IMG/VR virus record: IMGVR_UViG_3300045135_000496
Span: 1-28,507 of that record
DNA length: 28,507 nucleotides
Direction: 5' to 3' (one strand)
Origin: a virus
The notes beneath the pieces were generated by a model. The model made no database searches and was not told the origin of the DNA. It was given only the letters and a program-made list of their open reading frames with translations. The number at the start of each line of letters is the position of its first letter. Position 1 is the first letter of the stretch. The position numbers were made by a program, and so were the translations under genes. This document shows positions 13,710-19,605 of the stretch, one piece after another.

Positions 13710-13888
13710 TTCATATCAGTATCCAACTACAGACCAATGATGGTGACGCTGAACGTAAGACCTCAGTACTTGAGAAGGTCTATGACCCTATGACGGGCTA
13801 TCTAGACCTACTTAAAGACTACGAGAAACTGCTTAAAGGCTTCTACCGTGTAGAGGACAAAGCCGATGTTGACGCAGCAGGAAATTAA
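13706..13888 (+). CDS. 60-aa hypothetical protein
   Basis: The product begins MIHISIQLQTNDGDAERKTS: a beta-strand start followed by a charged helical part (DLLKDYEKLLKGFYRVED). It overlaps endonuclease I by ATGA and the next gene by 23 bases, so it is one link in a chain of overlapping small genes. No family recognised. Confidence 0.7.
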   Translation: MIHISIQLQTNDGDAERKTSVLEKVYDPMTGYLDLLKDYEKLLKGFYRVEDKADVDAAGN

Positions 13889-14045
13889 AGAGATCCTGTC
13901 GCAGTACGATGAAGTCACTCTTCTGGAGATACTTGACGTGTCTTCAGAGGAGCTACTAGACCGCTTCGAAGATCGTATTGACGAGCAGTATGACGAGCTA
14001 GTAGAGGAACTGTGTTATGACAGACAAGACCTATCCGATCAGTGA
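13866..14045 (+). CDS. 59-aa acidic helical protein
   Basis: GAGGA lies 8 bases before the ATG. The product (MLTQQEIKEILSQYDEVTLL, then EILDVSSEELLDRFEDRIDE and a short acidic end) is almost entirely helical, with a pattern of L, I and V on one face. As far as I recall, similar short proteins with a YDEVTLLEILD-type centre are found in several podoviruses, so it is probably genuine despite its size. It overlaps the preceding gene by 23 bases and the DUF3310 gene by 29 bases. Function unknown. Confidence 0.8.
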   Translation: MLTQQEIKEILSQYDEVTLLEILDVSSEELLDRFEDRIDEQYDELVEELCYDRQDLSDQ

Positions 14046-14289
14046 AGAGCAGTATAAAGAGTTCTGGGATGCTCTGAAGGAAGAGGAAGACCCAGTAAAC
14101 AAACCTGCACACTATGCAAACAAACAAATAGAAGTAATAGATTATATTGACGACACTGTACCAGACTGCTATAGTTTCTACTTTGGTAACGCACTGAAAT
14201 ACCTTAGCCGACATCTTAACAAAGGCAACCCAGTGCAAGACCTAGAGAAGTGTAAGTGGTACATTGACCGCATGATTGAGGATAATTAA
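14017..14289 (+). CDS. DUF3310 family protein
   Basis: The 90-aa protein carries the DUF3310 signature: PVNKPAHY (26-33), the helical GNALKYLSRHLNKGNP (57-72), and the EKCKWYIDRMI end. DUF3310 proteins are widespread in phages, often near nucleotide-metabolism genes, and have no proven activity. AGAGGAA lies 7 bases before the ATG. It shares one base with the following MazG-like gene (TAATG). Confidence 0.9.
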   Translation: MTDKTYPISEEQYKEFWDALKEEEDPVNKPAHYANKQIEVIDYIDDTVPDCYSFYFGNALKYLSRHLNKGNPVQDLEKCKWYIDRMIEDN

Positions 14290-14585
14290 TGTTAGAAGAT
14301 TTAGTAGTTGTATGGGCAAAAGATCGAGGGATTCTAGACCAAGGTACTATCGAGGGTCAGCTAAAGAAGCTCCAAGAGGAGATGGACGAGCTGAAGGAAG
14401 CATGGGAGAAGGACGACCGAACAGAGTACGCAGACGCTATTGGGGACTGTGCAGTGGTTCTAATCATTCTCGCTGAGATGTATGGCTTAGACTACAAAGA
14501 CTGCTTAGGGGCTGCTTATGGTGAGATTGTTACTCGTAAGGGTCGTATGATTGACGGTGTATTTGTGAAGGACGCTGAAGTATGA
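14289..14585 (+). CDS. MazG-like nucleotide pyrophosphohydrolase
   Basis: The 98-aa protein has the MazG/all-alpha NTP pyrophosphatase acids: E30, E31 and E34 in QEEMDELKEA, and E46, D49 and D53 in EYADAIGD, which bind magnesium and the triphosphate. The C-terminal AAYGEIVTRKGRMIDGVF is typical of phage MazG-like proteins. Hydrolysis of dNTPs or, as proposed for cyanophage MazG, of alarmones or unbalanced dNTPs are possible; the substrate is not shown. It sits directly before glutaredoxin and RNR, so nucleotide-pool control is likely. Confidence 0.88.
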   Translation: MLEDLVVVWAKDRGILDQGTIEGQLKKLQEEMDELKEAWEKDDRTEYADAIGDCAVVLIILAEMYGLDYKDCLGAAYGEIVTRKGRMIDGVFVKDAEV

Positions 14586-14812
14586 TTATTGAGATATACG
14601 GCACTACCAACTGTGCCTTCTGTAAAGACGCTGTAGAGCTCTGTGAGGCTGCAAAGCTAAATTACAAGTACACAGCCCTAGATGTTTATCCAGAGGCTCT
14701 AGAGGCCTTAGAAGAGCGTATAGGACGTATCCGAACAGTACCGCAGATCTTTATTGACGGTGAGCACGTAGGAGGCTTCACTGATTTAAAAGAGGCTATG
14801 AAGAATGGTTAA
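14582..14812 (+). CDS. glutaredoxin
   Basis: The 76-aa thioredoxin-fold protein has the redox pair C11-A-F-C14, the cis-proline motif TVP (52-54) and the GGFTDL helix start (64-69). It would transfer electrons to ribonucleotide reductase, which follows with an eight-base overlap; glutaredoxin next to nrdA is a familiar phage arrangement. It overlaps the MazG-like gene by ATGA. Confidence 0.93.
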   Translation: MIIEIYGTTNCAFCKDAVELCEAAKLNYKYTALDVYPEALEALEERIGRIRTVPQIFIDGEHVGGFTDLKEAMKNG

Positions 14813-16532
14813 GGTTGATTACAGTCGCAACGAGGGCTTCAGTGAACAAGCACTGAGCCTTCTAAAAGACTACTACTGCAAGAATAACGAAGACCCTCAA
14901 GATGCCTTTGCACGAGCTGCAATGGCCTACTCAGAGGGCGACATGGAGTTTGCCCAAAGGATTTATGATTACGCTAGTAAGCGCTGGTTTATGTTCAGTA
15001 GCCCTGTACTGTCTAATGCTCCTAGCAACGGTGAAGCAGTCAAAGGTCTACCTATTAGCTGCTTCCTTACTTATGTGCCTGATGATCTACATGGCCTTAT
15101 AGAGCACAATGCAGAGGTAGCATGGCTTAGTGTCAAAGGCGGTGGTGTAGGAGGTCACTGGAGCGATGTCCGAGGCATCTCAGACAAGAGTCCCGGACCT
15201 ATACCGTTCATGAAGGTTGTTGATAGTCAAATGACTGCGTACAAGCAAGGCAAGACCCGTAAGGGTAGCTATGCAGCCTACATTGACATTGACCATCCAG
15301 ACATCATAGAGTTTATGAACTTCAAGCTACCAACAGGTGGCGACAGTAACCGCAAGTGTTTTAACTTGTTCAACGCAGTGAATGTCACTGATAAGTTTAT
15401 GGAGGCTGTAGAGAATGCGACTACGTGGGAACTCATTGATCCAGCAGACGGAGCTGTTAGAGAAGTTGTGGAAGCTAGACGACTATGGGAGCGATTACTT
15501 GAAGCTCGTTCGAGGACTGGAAGCCCTTATATTAACTTCATCGACACAGCACAAAGAGGACTTAACAAACGACAGCAGGAGCTTGGACTCAAAGTTAGAG
15601 GAAGCAACCTTTGCAATGAAATCCACCTTGCAACAGATGAACAACGTACTGCGGTATGTTGCCTCAGTTCAGTCAACTTAGAGAAGTATCATGAATGGAA
15701 GGATTCTAAGATGATCGCAGACCTTGTGCGCTTCTTAGACAATGTGCTATCCTTCTTCATTGAACATGCTCCCGATGAGCTGAATAAGGCTAAGTATTCG
15801 GCTCAAATGGAACGTAGTATTGGTATTGGTGCTATGGGCTTTGCAGGCCTATTACAGCAACACGAATACGCTTGGGGCGACTTAGGTGCTAAACTGCTGA
15901 ATGAACGTATCTTTAGGGACATGAATGAACAGGCTAAGAAGGCTACGAAGCTACTTGCACAGCAGAAGGGAGAAGCTCCCGACTTGGCTGGCACAGGTGA
16001 TCGTAATGCTCATCTATTTGCCATTGCCCCTAATGCTAACAGTAGTATTATCTGCGGTTGTACAGCATCTATTGAGCCTCTTAAGTCTAACGCCTTCACC
16101 CATCGCACACGTGCTGGGGCTCACTTGATTAAGAACAAGTACTTGGAGAGACGTTTAGAGTCACTAGGCATGAACGATGAGAAGACGTGGAAGTCCATCA
16201 TTAACAATGCAGGGTCTGTGCAACACCTAGACTTGCCAGAGGATATCAAAGAGATCTTCAAGACTGCATTCGAGATTGACCAAGCACATGTCATAGATCA
16301 TGCTGCAGAGCGTCAGCCATACATTTGTCAGGGCCAGAGTGTCAACCTCTTCTTCCCTGCAGGTGTTCCACGGTCATACGTCAATGCAGTGCATCTAAGG
16401 GCTTGGAAGACTGGACTGAAGGGCTTGTACTACTTCCGTACCACAGCAGCTGTAGAGGCTGATAAGGTCGGAGTATCAATGGAACGTAATGCGTTGAAGG
16501 ACGCTGAAGAATGTTTAAGCTGTCATGGCTAA
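14805..16532 (+). CDS. nrdA: class I ribonucleotide reductase, alpha (catalytic) subunit
   Basis: At 575 residues it lacks the N-terminal ATP cone of the full-length bacterial enzyme (about 760), so overall activity control by ATP/dATP is probably absent. Catalytic residues are present: N268, C270 and E272 (SNLCNEI), the redox cysteines C86 (PISCFL) and C285 (AVCCLSS), the adjacent Y542-Y543 of the radical path, and C570/C573 (CLSCHG) for electron entry. It reduces ribonucleotides to deoxyribonucleotides with NrdB (18418-19386). Glutaredoxin lies immediately upstream. Confidence 0.96.
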   Translation: MVKVDYSRNEGFSEQALSLLKDYYCKNNEDPQDAFARAAMAYSEGDMEFAQRIYDYASKRWFMFSSPVLSNAPSNGEAVKGLPISCFLTYVPDDLHGLIEHNAEVAWLSVKGGGVGGHWSDVRGISDKSPGPIPFMKVVDSQMTAYKQGKTRKGSYAAYIDIDHPDIIEFMNFKLPTGGDSNRKCFNLFNAVNVTDKFMEAVENATTWELIDPADGAVREVVEARRLWERLLEARSRTGSPYINFIDTAQRGLNKRQQELGLKVRGSNLCNEIHLATDEQRTAVCCLSSVNLEKYHEWKDSKMIADLVRFLDNVLSFFIEHAPDELNKAKYSAQMERSIGIGAMGFAGLLQQHEYAWGDLGAKLLNERIFRDMNEQAKKATKLLAQQKGEAPDLAGTGDRNAHLFAIAPNANSSIICGCTASIEPLKSNAFTHRTRAGAHLIKNKYLERRLESLGMNDEKTWKSIINNAGSVQHLDLPEDIKEIFKTAFEIDQAHVIDHAAERQPYICQGQSVNLFFPAGVPRSYVNAVHLRAWKTGLKGLYYFRTTAAVEADKVGVSMERNALKDAEECLSCHG

Positions 16533-16541
16533 GGAATGAAT

Positions 16542-16793
16542 ATGAACGATACAATTAAACTTAAAGATCAAGATCCTACTGCTTTACTCCAACTGTCTGT
16601 TTACTTTACAACAGAGATAGCAGATGCTACACATGCACTAATAAATGCTACAGATAAGCAACGAAAGGAAAACTTTGAAGAGTATTTAGAAGAGACGTAT
16701 GAATGTATCAAGAATGTCTATTCATCTTTAGCGCAGTATTGTGACAAAGCAGGTGTAGATATTAACGGACAGTTTGGACTTACTATTAAATGA
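16542..16793 (+). CDS. 83-aa hypothetical protein
   Basis: The start at 16542 is preferred because AAGGA ends 6 bases upstream; for the ATG at 16536 it would abut the start. The product begins MNDTIKLKDQDPTALLQLSV and is acidic and helical, ending GVDINGQFGLTIK. It lies between nrdA and thyX in the same direction with short spacing. No family recognised. Confidence 0.75.
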   Translation: MNDTIKLKDQDPTALLQLSVYFTTEIADATHALINATDKQRKENFEEYLEETYECIKNVYSSLAQYCDKAGVDINGQFGLTIK

Positions 16794-17425
16794 TGAAAGT
16801 AGAACTGATTGAATCAGCAGGGGGCGACCTTAGTGTCGTCAACTCTGCACGAGTTTCTTTTAACAAAGAAAGCAGTACTCTGGATACCAAAGATGAGAAG
16901 TTAATAAACTACCTTGCGAAACATCGTCATGATACTCCGTTTAGACATAACTTTATTCAGCTTCGCTGCTCTGTGCCTCTATTCCTTGCCCGTCAGCTAA
17001 TGAAGCACCAAGCAGGTCTAACGTGGAACGAAGAGAGCAAACGATACGTAGATGATATACCTGCAATCTTCTACCCTGATGAGTGGCGTGAGCGTCCTGA
17101 GAAGAGCATCAAGCAAGGCTCAGGTAAACGACACAAATACACTCCACGGTGGTCTAGGTTCTATGAAGCCCACATGCAGGAATCACTGGATATGTATCGT
17201 GATATGATCCGTGACGGTATTGCACCTGAGATGGCACGAATGGTGCTACCACAGAGCATGATGGTCAACTTCATCTGGTCTGGTAATCTACTAGCGTTCT
17301 ATCATGTGTGGAATCTACGTAGCGGTGACGGTGCACAGGAGGAAGCTCAGTGGTTTGCGGAGTTGCTGAGGGAAGCTATTGAACCTGCCTTCCCTATTTC
17401 TTGGAAGGCTTTAGAGGCACGCTAA
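16790..17425 (+). CDS. thyX: flavin-dependent thymidylate synthase ThyX
   Basis: The 211-aa protein has the ThyX signature region: RHDTPFRHN (46-54) and the substrate/flavin motif RQLMKHQAGLTWNEESKRY (68-86). Two members of the usual RHR core are replaced (K72, Q74), while the N-E-x-S-x-R-Y end is intact. It makes dTMP from dUMP using methylene-tetrahydrofolate and FAD. The length is typical of ThyX. Placement between nrdA and nrdB gives a complete dTTP supply line. The start is the first of two adjacent ATG codons (16790, 16793), overlapping the previous stop. Confidence 0.9.
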   Translation: MMKVELIESAGGDLSVVNSARVSFNKESSTLDTKDEKLINYLAKHRHDTPFRHNFIQLRCSVPLFLARQLMKHQAGLTWNEESKRYVDDIPAIFYPDEWRERPEKSIKQGSGKRHKYTPRWSRFYEAHMQESLDMYRDMIRDGIAPEMARMVLPQSMMVNFIWSGNLLAFYHVWNLRSGDGAQEEAQWFAELLREAIEPAFPISWKALEAR

Positions 17426-17533
17426 AAGCTAGTAATGGCACGCACTAAAAGCTAGTGTACATTTAGTTACATATAGTGTACATTGGCGCAATAAAGTGTC
17501 ATATCTGGCACACTATGGCGCAATAAAGTGTCA
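17422..17533 (+). repeat. direct-repeat cluster between thyX and small genes
   Basis: Three repeat types lie in 112 bases. CTAAAAGCTAGT occurs at 17422-17433 and 17445-17456. AGTGTACAT occurs at 17454-17462 and 17475-17483. TGGCGCAATAAAGTGTCA (18 bp) occurs exactly at 17484-17501 and 17516-17533, a 32-base period. The gap from 17426 to 17569 contains no gene and no obvious promoter or terminator. Operator, recombination remnant or iteron are all possible. Confidence 0.8.
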
Positions 17534-17569
17534 CTATTGTGTACTTAGTTAGATTGTGGAGGAAGAGTG

Positions 17570-17725
17570 ATGGACTTTGAAGAATGGTGGGAACACTTCA
17601 ACTCATGCTGTCCCTTAGACATTACCGATGAAGAGATAGCTAAATGGGCGTGGGAAGCCGCCTTTGAGGAAGGCTACAAGTTCGCTAACAAAGAGAACGA
17701 AGAGTACGACAAGATAGGTGTGTAA
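17570..17725 (+). CDS. 51-aa FEEWW-type small protein
   Basis: A strong ribosome site, GGAGGA with 6 bases to the ATG, supports this short gene. The product is MDFEEWWEHFNSCCPLDITD followed by EEIAKWAWEAAFEEGYKFAN and an acidic end. It resembles the product of the 17900 gene (FEEW at the start, AWEAAFEEG versus AAYEAGIEEG), and the DNA around the two starts is nearly the same. The pair are probably diverged duplicates. Function unknown. Confidence 0.78.
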   Translation: MDFEEWWEHFNSCCPLDITDEEIAKWAWEAAFEEGYKFANKENEEYDKIGV

Positions 17726-17727
17726 CT

Positions 17728-17910
17728 ATGGAAGTAATCAACGAAGTAGAACATGAAGACGGTAGTGCTACGTACACCTTCGACCTAACAGAAGAAGAAC
17801 GTATCATCATGACACAGCAAGGCATCCTCTGGTCTATCATTGCAGGTGCTACTGGTGTCACGCCTGAGCAAGTGTTCAAGGATTACATGGAGAAGAGTGA
17901 TGACGTTTGA
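17728..17910 (+). CDS. 60-aa hypothetical protein
   Basis: The acidic 60-aa product begins MEVINEVEHEDGSATYTFDL and has a beta-hairpin-like N-terminus, then a helical part (EEERIIMTQQGILWSIIAGA). AGGTG lies 7 bases before the ATG. It overlaps the next gene by 11 bases. No known family recognised; it lies between the two FEEW-type genes. Confidence 0.75.
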   Translation: MEVINEVEHEDGSATYTFDLTEEERIIMTQQGILWSIIAGATGVTPEQVFKDYMEKSDDV

Positions 17911-18076
17911 AGAATGGTTTGATAAAGATGATGCTAATTATGTAGAGGATTTAGCTAAAGCCGCATACGAAGCAGGAATAGAAGAAGGCGTATTACGTAT
18001 GTATAGACTGTACGACATCTGTCCTGAATGTAACGCATTCAATGGTCAACACAAGATGGACTGTAGCCGTGGCTAA
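17900..18076 (+). CDS. 58-aa FEEW-type protein with Cys cluster
   Basis: The ATG at 17900 is chosen because GGAGAAGAGTG lies just upstream, as for the sister gene at 17570. The product begins MTFEEWFDKDDANYVEDLAK, with AAYEAGIEEG next, so it is a paralogue of the 17570 protein. It ends with a possible metal site (CPEC at 40-44, plus a later His and Cys) absent from the sister. Function unknown. Confidence 0.72.
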   Translation: MTFEEWFDKDDANYVEDLAKAAYEAGIEEGVLRMYRLYDICPECNAFNGQHKMDCSRG

Positions 18077-18245
18077 GTTCTATTGGAAGCTGAAGGCTGG
18101 CGGAGCATTCAAGCCTATTAAGTATCAGATAACTTACATTGTAACTAATCTGAATCGTAAACGAACTAAGCTGATCTCGGGACGGCTTAAAACATATCCT
18201 AGCAATCGTTGGGGACATGGATATTGGAGTAACAAATGGAAATAA
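18069..18245 (+). CDS. small basic hypothetical protein
   Basis: The GTG at 18069 (start of VAKFYWKLKAGGAFKPIKYQ) is preferred because it overlaps the previous gene by only 8 bases with a GGA at 8 bases; the ATG at 18042 in the same frame has no ribosome site. The 58-aa product is basic and beta-rich, with LNRKRTKLISGR and an aromatic end (WGHGYWSNKWK). It could bind nucleic acid. The start is uncertain. Confidence 0.6.
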   Translation: MAKFYWKLKAGGAFKPIKYQITYIVTNLNRKRTKLISGRLKTYPSNRWGHGYWSNKWK

Positions 18246-18418
18246 CAAAAGAGATGCTAGAGCGACACAACAAAGGCCAACAGGCTGCACAGGACGTTGT
18301 AGCTGCTTTGGATGGTCTAACGATCATTGAGGCCGTTGGAGTGCTTGAGCTAGTCAAACAAGGCATGCTAAAGTATGCAGAACAAGACTATGACCTAGAT
18401 GTCGGAGGAGTCCATTAA
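18236..18418 (+). CDS. 60-aa hypothetical protein
   Basis: The product begins MEITKEMLERHNKGQQAAQD and is a helical protein with a hydrophobic centre (LTIIEAVGVLELVKQGML). GGAG lies 6 bases upstream of the ATG, within the end of the preceding gene. It overlaps nrdB by one base (TAATG) and so is likely coupled to it. No family recognised. Confidence 0.75.
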   Translation: MEITKEMLERHNKGQQAAQDVVAALDGLTIIEAVGVLELVKQGMLKYAEQDYDLDVGGVH

Positions 18419-19386
18419 TGTCACTACTAGACCAGAACACTGCCTACAAACCTTTTACTTATCCTTGGGCTGTGAACTTTGCCATTGACCATGAGCGCAT
18501 TCATTGGGGCGAATGGGAAGCCAAGCTACAAGACGATGTAACACAATGGAAGTCAGGAAAGCTAAGTGAGTCAGAGAAGAACCACATCACCCAAATCCTG
18601 CGACTCTTCACCCAAACGGATGTTGCAGTTGGAACTAACTATATCGAAAATTATCTACCAAAATTCAAGAACAATGAAATACGTGCAATGCTTAGTAGCT
18701 TTGTCAACCGTGAATTTGTTCATCAGCGCTCTTATGCTTTACTTAATGACACTCTAGGCTTACCAGAGGACGAGTTCAGCGCCTTTACAGAAGTACAGGC
18801 TATGCAGGACAAGTTAGACTTTATGGCTGACATGGACGTACACAGTCACAGTGGACTTGCATTGGCTGTGGCACGGTCTGTTCTGAACGAAGGTATGAGC
18901 CTATTTAGTGCCTTTGCAATGCTGTTGAACTATCAGCGCTATGGCAAGATGAAGGGTATGTGTGAGATTGTAGAATGGAGTATTCGTGATGAGTCTATGC
19001 ACTGTGAAGGCATGGCTAAACTATTTAGACAGTTCTGTGAGGAGCACCCTCGCATTGTTACTGACGAGTTCAAGGCAGCTATCTATCAAATGTTTAGGGA
19101 TGCTATCAAGCTGGAAGACAAAGTTATTGACATTGCTTTTGAGCTTGGAGATGTGGAAGGTCTTACTGCTAAGGAAGTCAAACAGTACATCCGATACATT
19201 GCAGACCGAAGATTGATTCAGCTTGGATTGAAGGCTAACTGGAAGGTTAAAGAGAACCCTCTAGAATGGCTCGATTGGATCATCAATGGGGATAGCTTTA
19301 AGAACTTCTTTGAAGGCACTGTAACTGATTACAGTTCAGATAACATGACAGGAGATTGGTGGAACGATGATGGTGTTGCTGCGTAA
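18418..19386 (+). CDS. nrdB: class I ribonucleotide reductase, beta (radical) subunit
   Basis: The 322-aa ferritin-like protein contains the di-metal ligands D68 (TQTD), E99 and H102 (REFVH), E158 (LNEG), E192 and H195 (RDESMH). The radical Tyr is at Y106, seven residues after E99, as in E. coli Y122. It therefore looks like a tyrosyl-radical class I beta subunit rather than a Tyr-less type. It pairs with NrdA. Unusually, nrdA and nrdB are separated by thyX and six small genes. Confidence 0.95.
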   Translation: MSLLDQNTAYKPFTYPWAVNFAIDHERIHWGEWEAKLQDDVTQWKSGKLSESEKNHITQILRLFTQTDVAVGTNYIENYLPKFKNNEIRAMLSSFVNREFVHQRSYALLNDTLGLPEDEFSAFTEVQAMQDKLDFMADMDVHSHSGLALAVARSVLNEGMSLFSAFAMLLNYQRYGKMKGMCEIVEWSIRDESMHCEGMAKLFRQFCEEHPRIVTDEFKAAIYQMFRDAIKLEDKVIDIAFELGDVEGLTAKEVKQYIRYIADRRLIQLGLKANWKVKENPLEWLDWIINGDSFKNFFEGTVTDYSSDNMTGDWWNDDGVAA

Positions 19387-19543
19387 TGGCTTCGGATTTG
19401 ACATCGAAGTAGTAGACAGCCTACCTTTGTGGGTGTGGGAGCAGGGACAAGATCCTGAAACGGACGAGCCTGCTGTTGGAGTTTATGAAGGGTTTGTAAT
19501 AATGCTTCCCTTCCTTAAGATACTAGTAGGCAAACTGGTGTAG
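19370..19543 (+). CDS. 57-aa hypothetical protein overlapping the end of nrdB
   Basis: GGTGG lies 7 bases before the ATG inside nrdB. The product begins MVLLRNGFGFDIEVVDSLPL, has WVWEQGQDPETDEP in the middle and ends with a hydrophobic stretch (VIMLPFLKILVGKLV) that could be a short membrane-associated segment or a beta strand. As far as I recall, similar short GFD-x-EVVDS proteins occur in other marine phages. It is the last gene of the rightward arm, 20 bases before the terminator. Confidence 0.75.
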   Translation: MVLLRNGFGFDIEVVDSLPLWVWEQGQDPETDEPAVGVYEGFVIMLPFLKILVGKLV

Positions 19544-19562
19544 GTCTCGATAGAGACTATTT

Positions 19563-19601
19563 AGCCCCTATAGAGTTTCGTAGCTCTATAGGGGCTTTTT
19601 T
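19563..19601 (+). terminator. intrinsic terminator at the meeting point of the two arms
   Basis: AGCCCCTATAGAG (19563-19575) pairs perfectly with CTCTATAGGGGCT (19584-19596), a 13-bp stem with an 8-base loop, followed by a run of T (19596-19601). A smaller hairpin (GTCTC/GAGAC, 19544-19557) precedes it. It ends the early arm. On the minus strand the same stem follows the 19606 stop by about 10 bases with an A-rich lead and UAAAUAG after it, so it may end the late arm too, less efficiently. Confidence 0.93.
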
Positions 19602-19605
19602 ATGT

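Noticed and set aside
17422-17533. Attachment site for integration
   Set aside because: There is no integrase, excisionase or repressor in the window, and the repeats are not at a tRNA gene.
17840-17899. Extended start of the FEEW paralogue at 17840
   Set aside because: The upstream part is an out-of-frame reading of the 17728 gene and the real start shares its leader with the 17570 gene.
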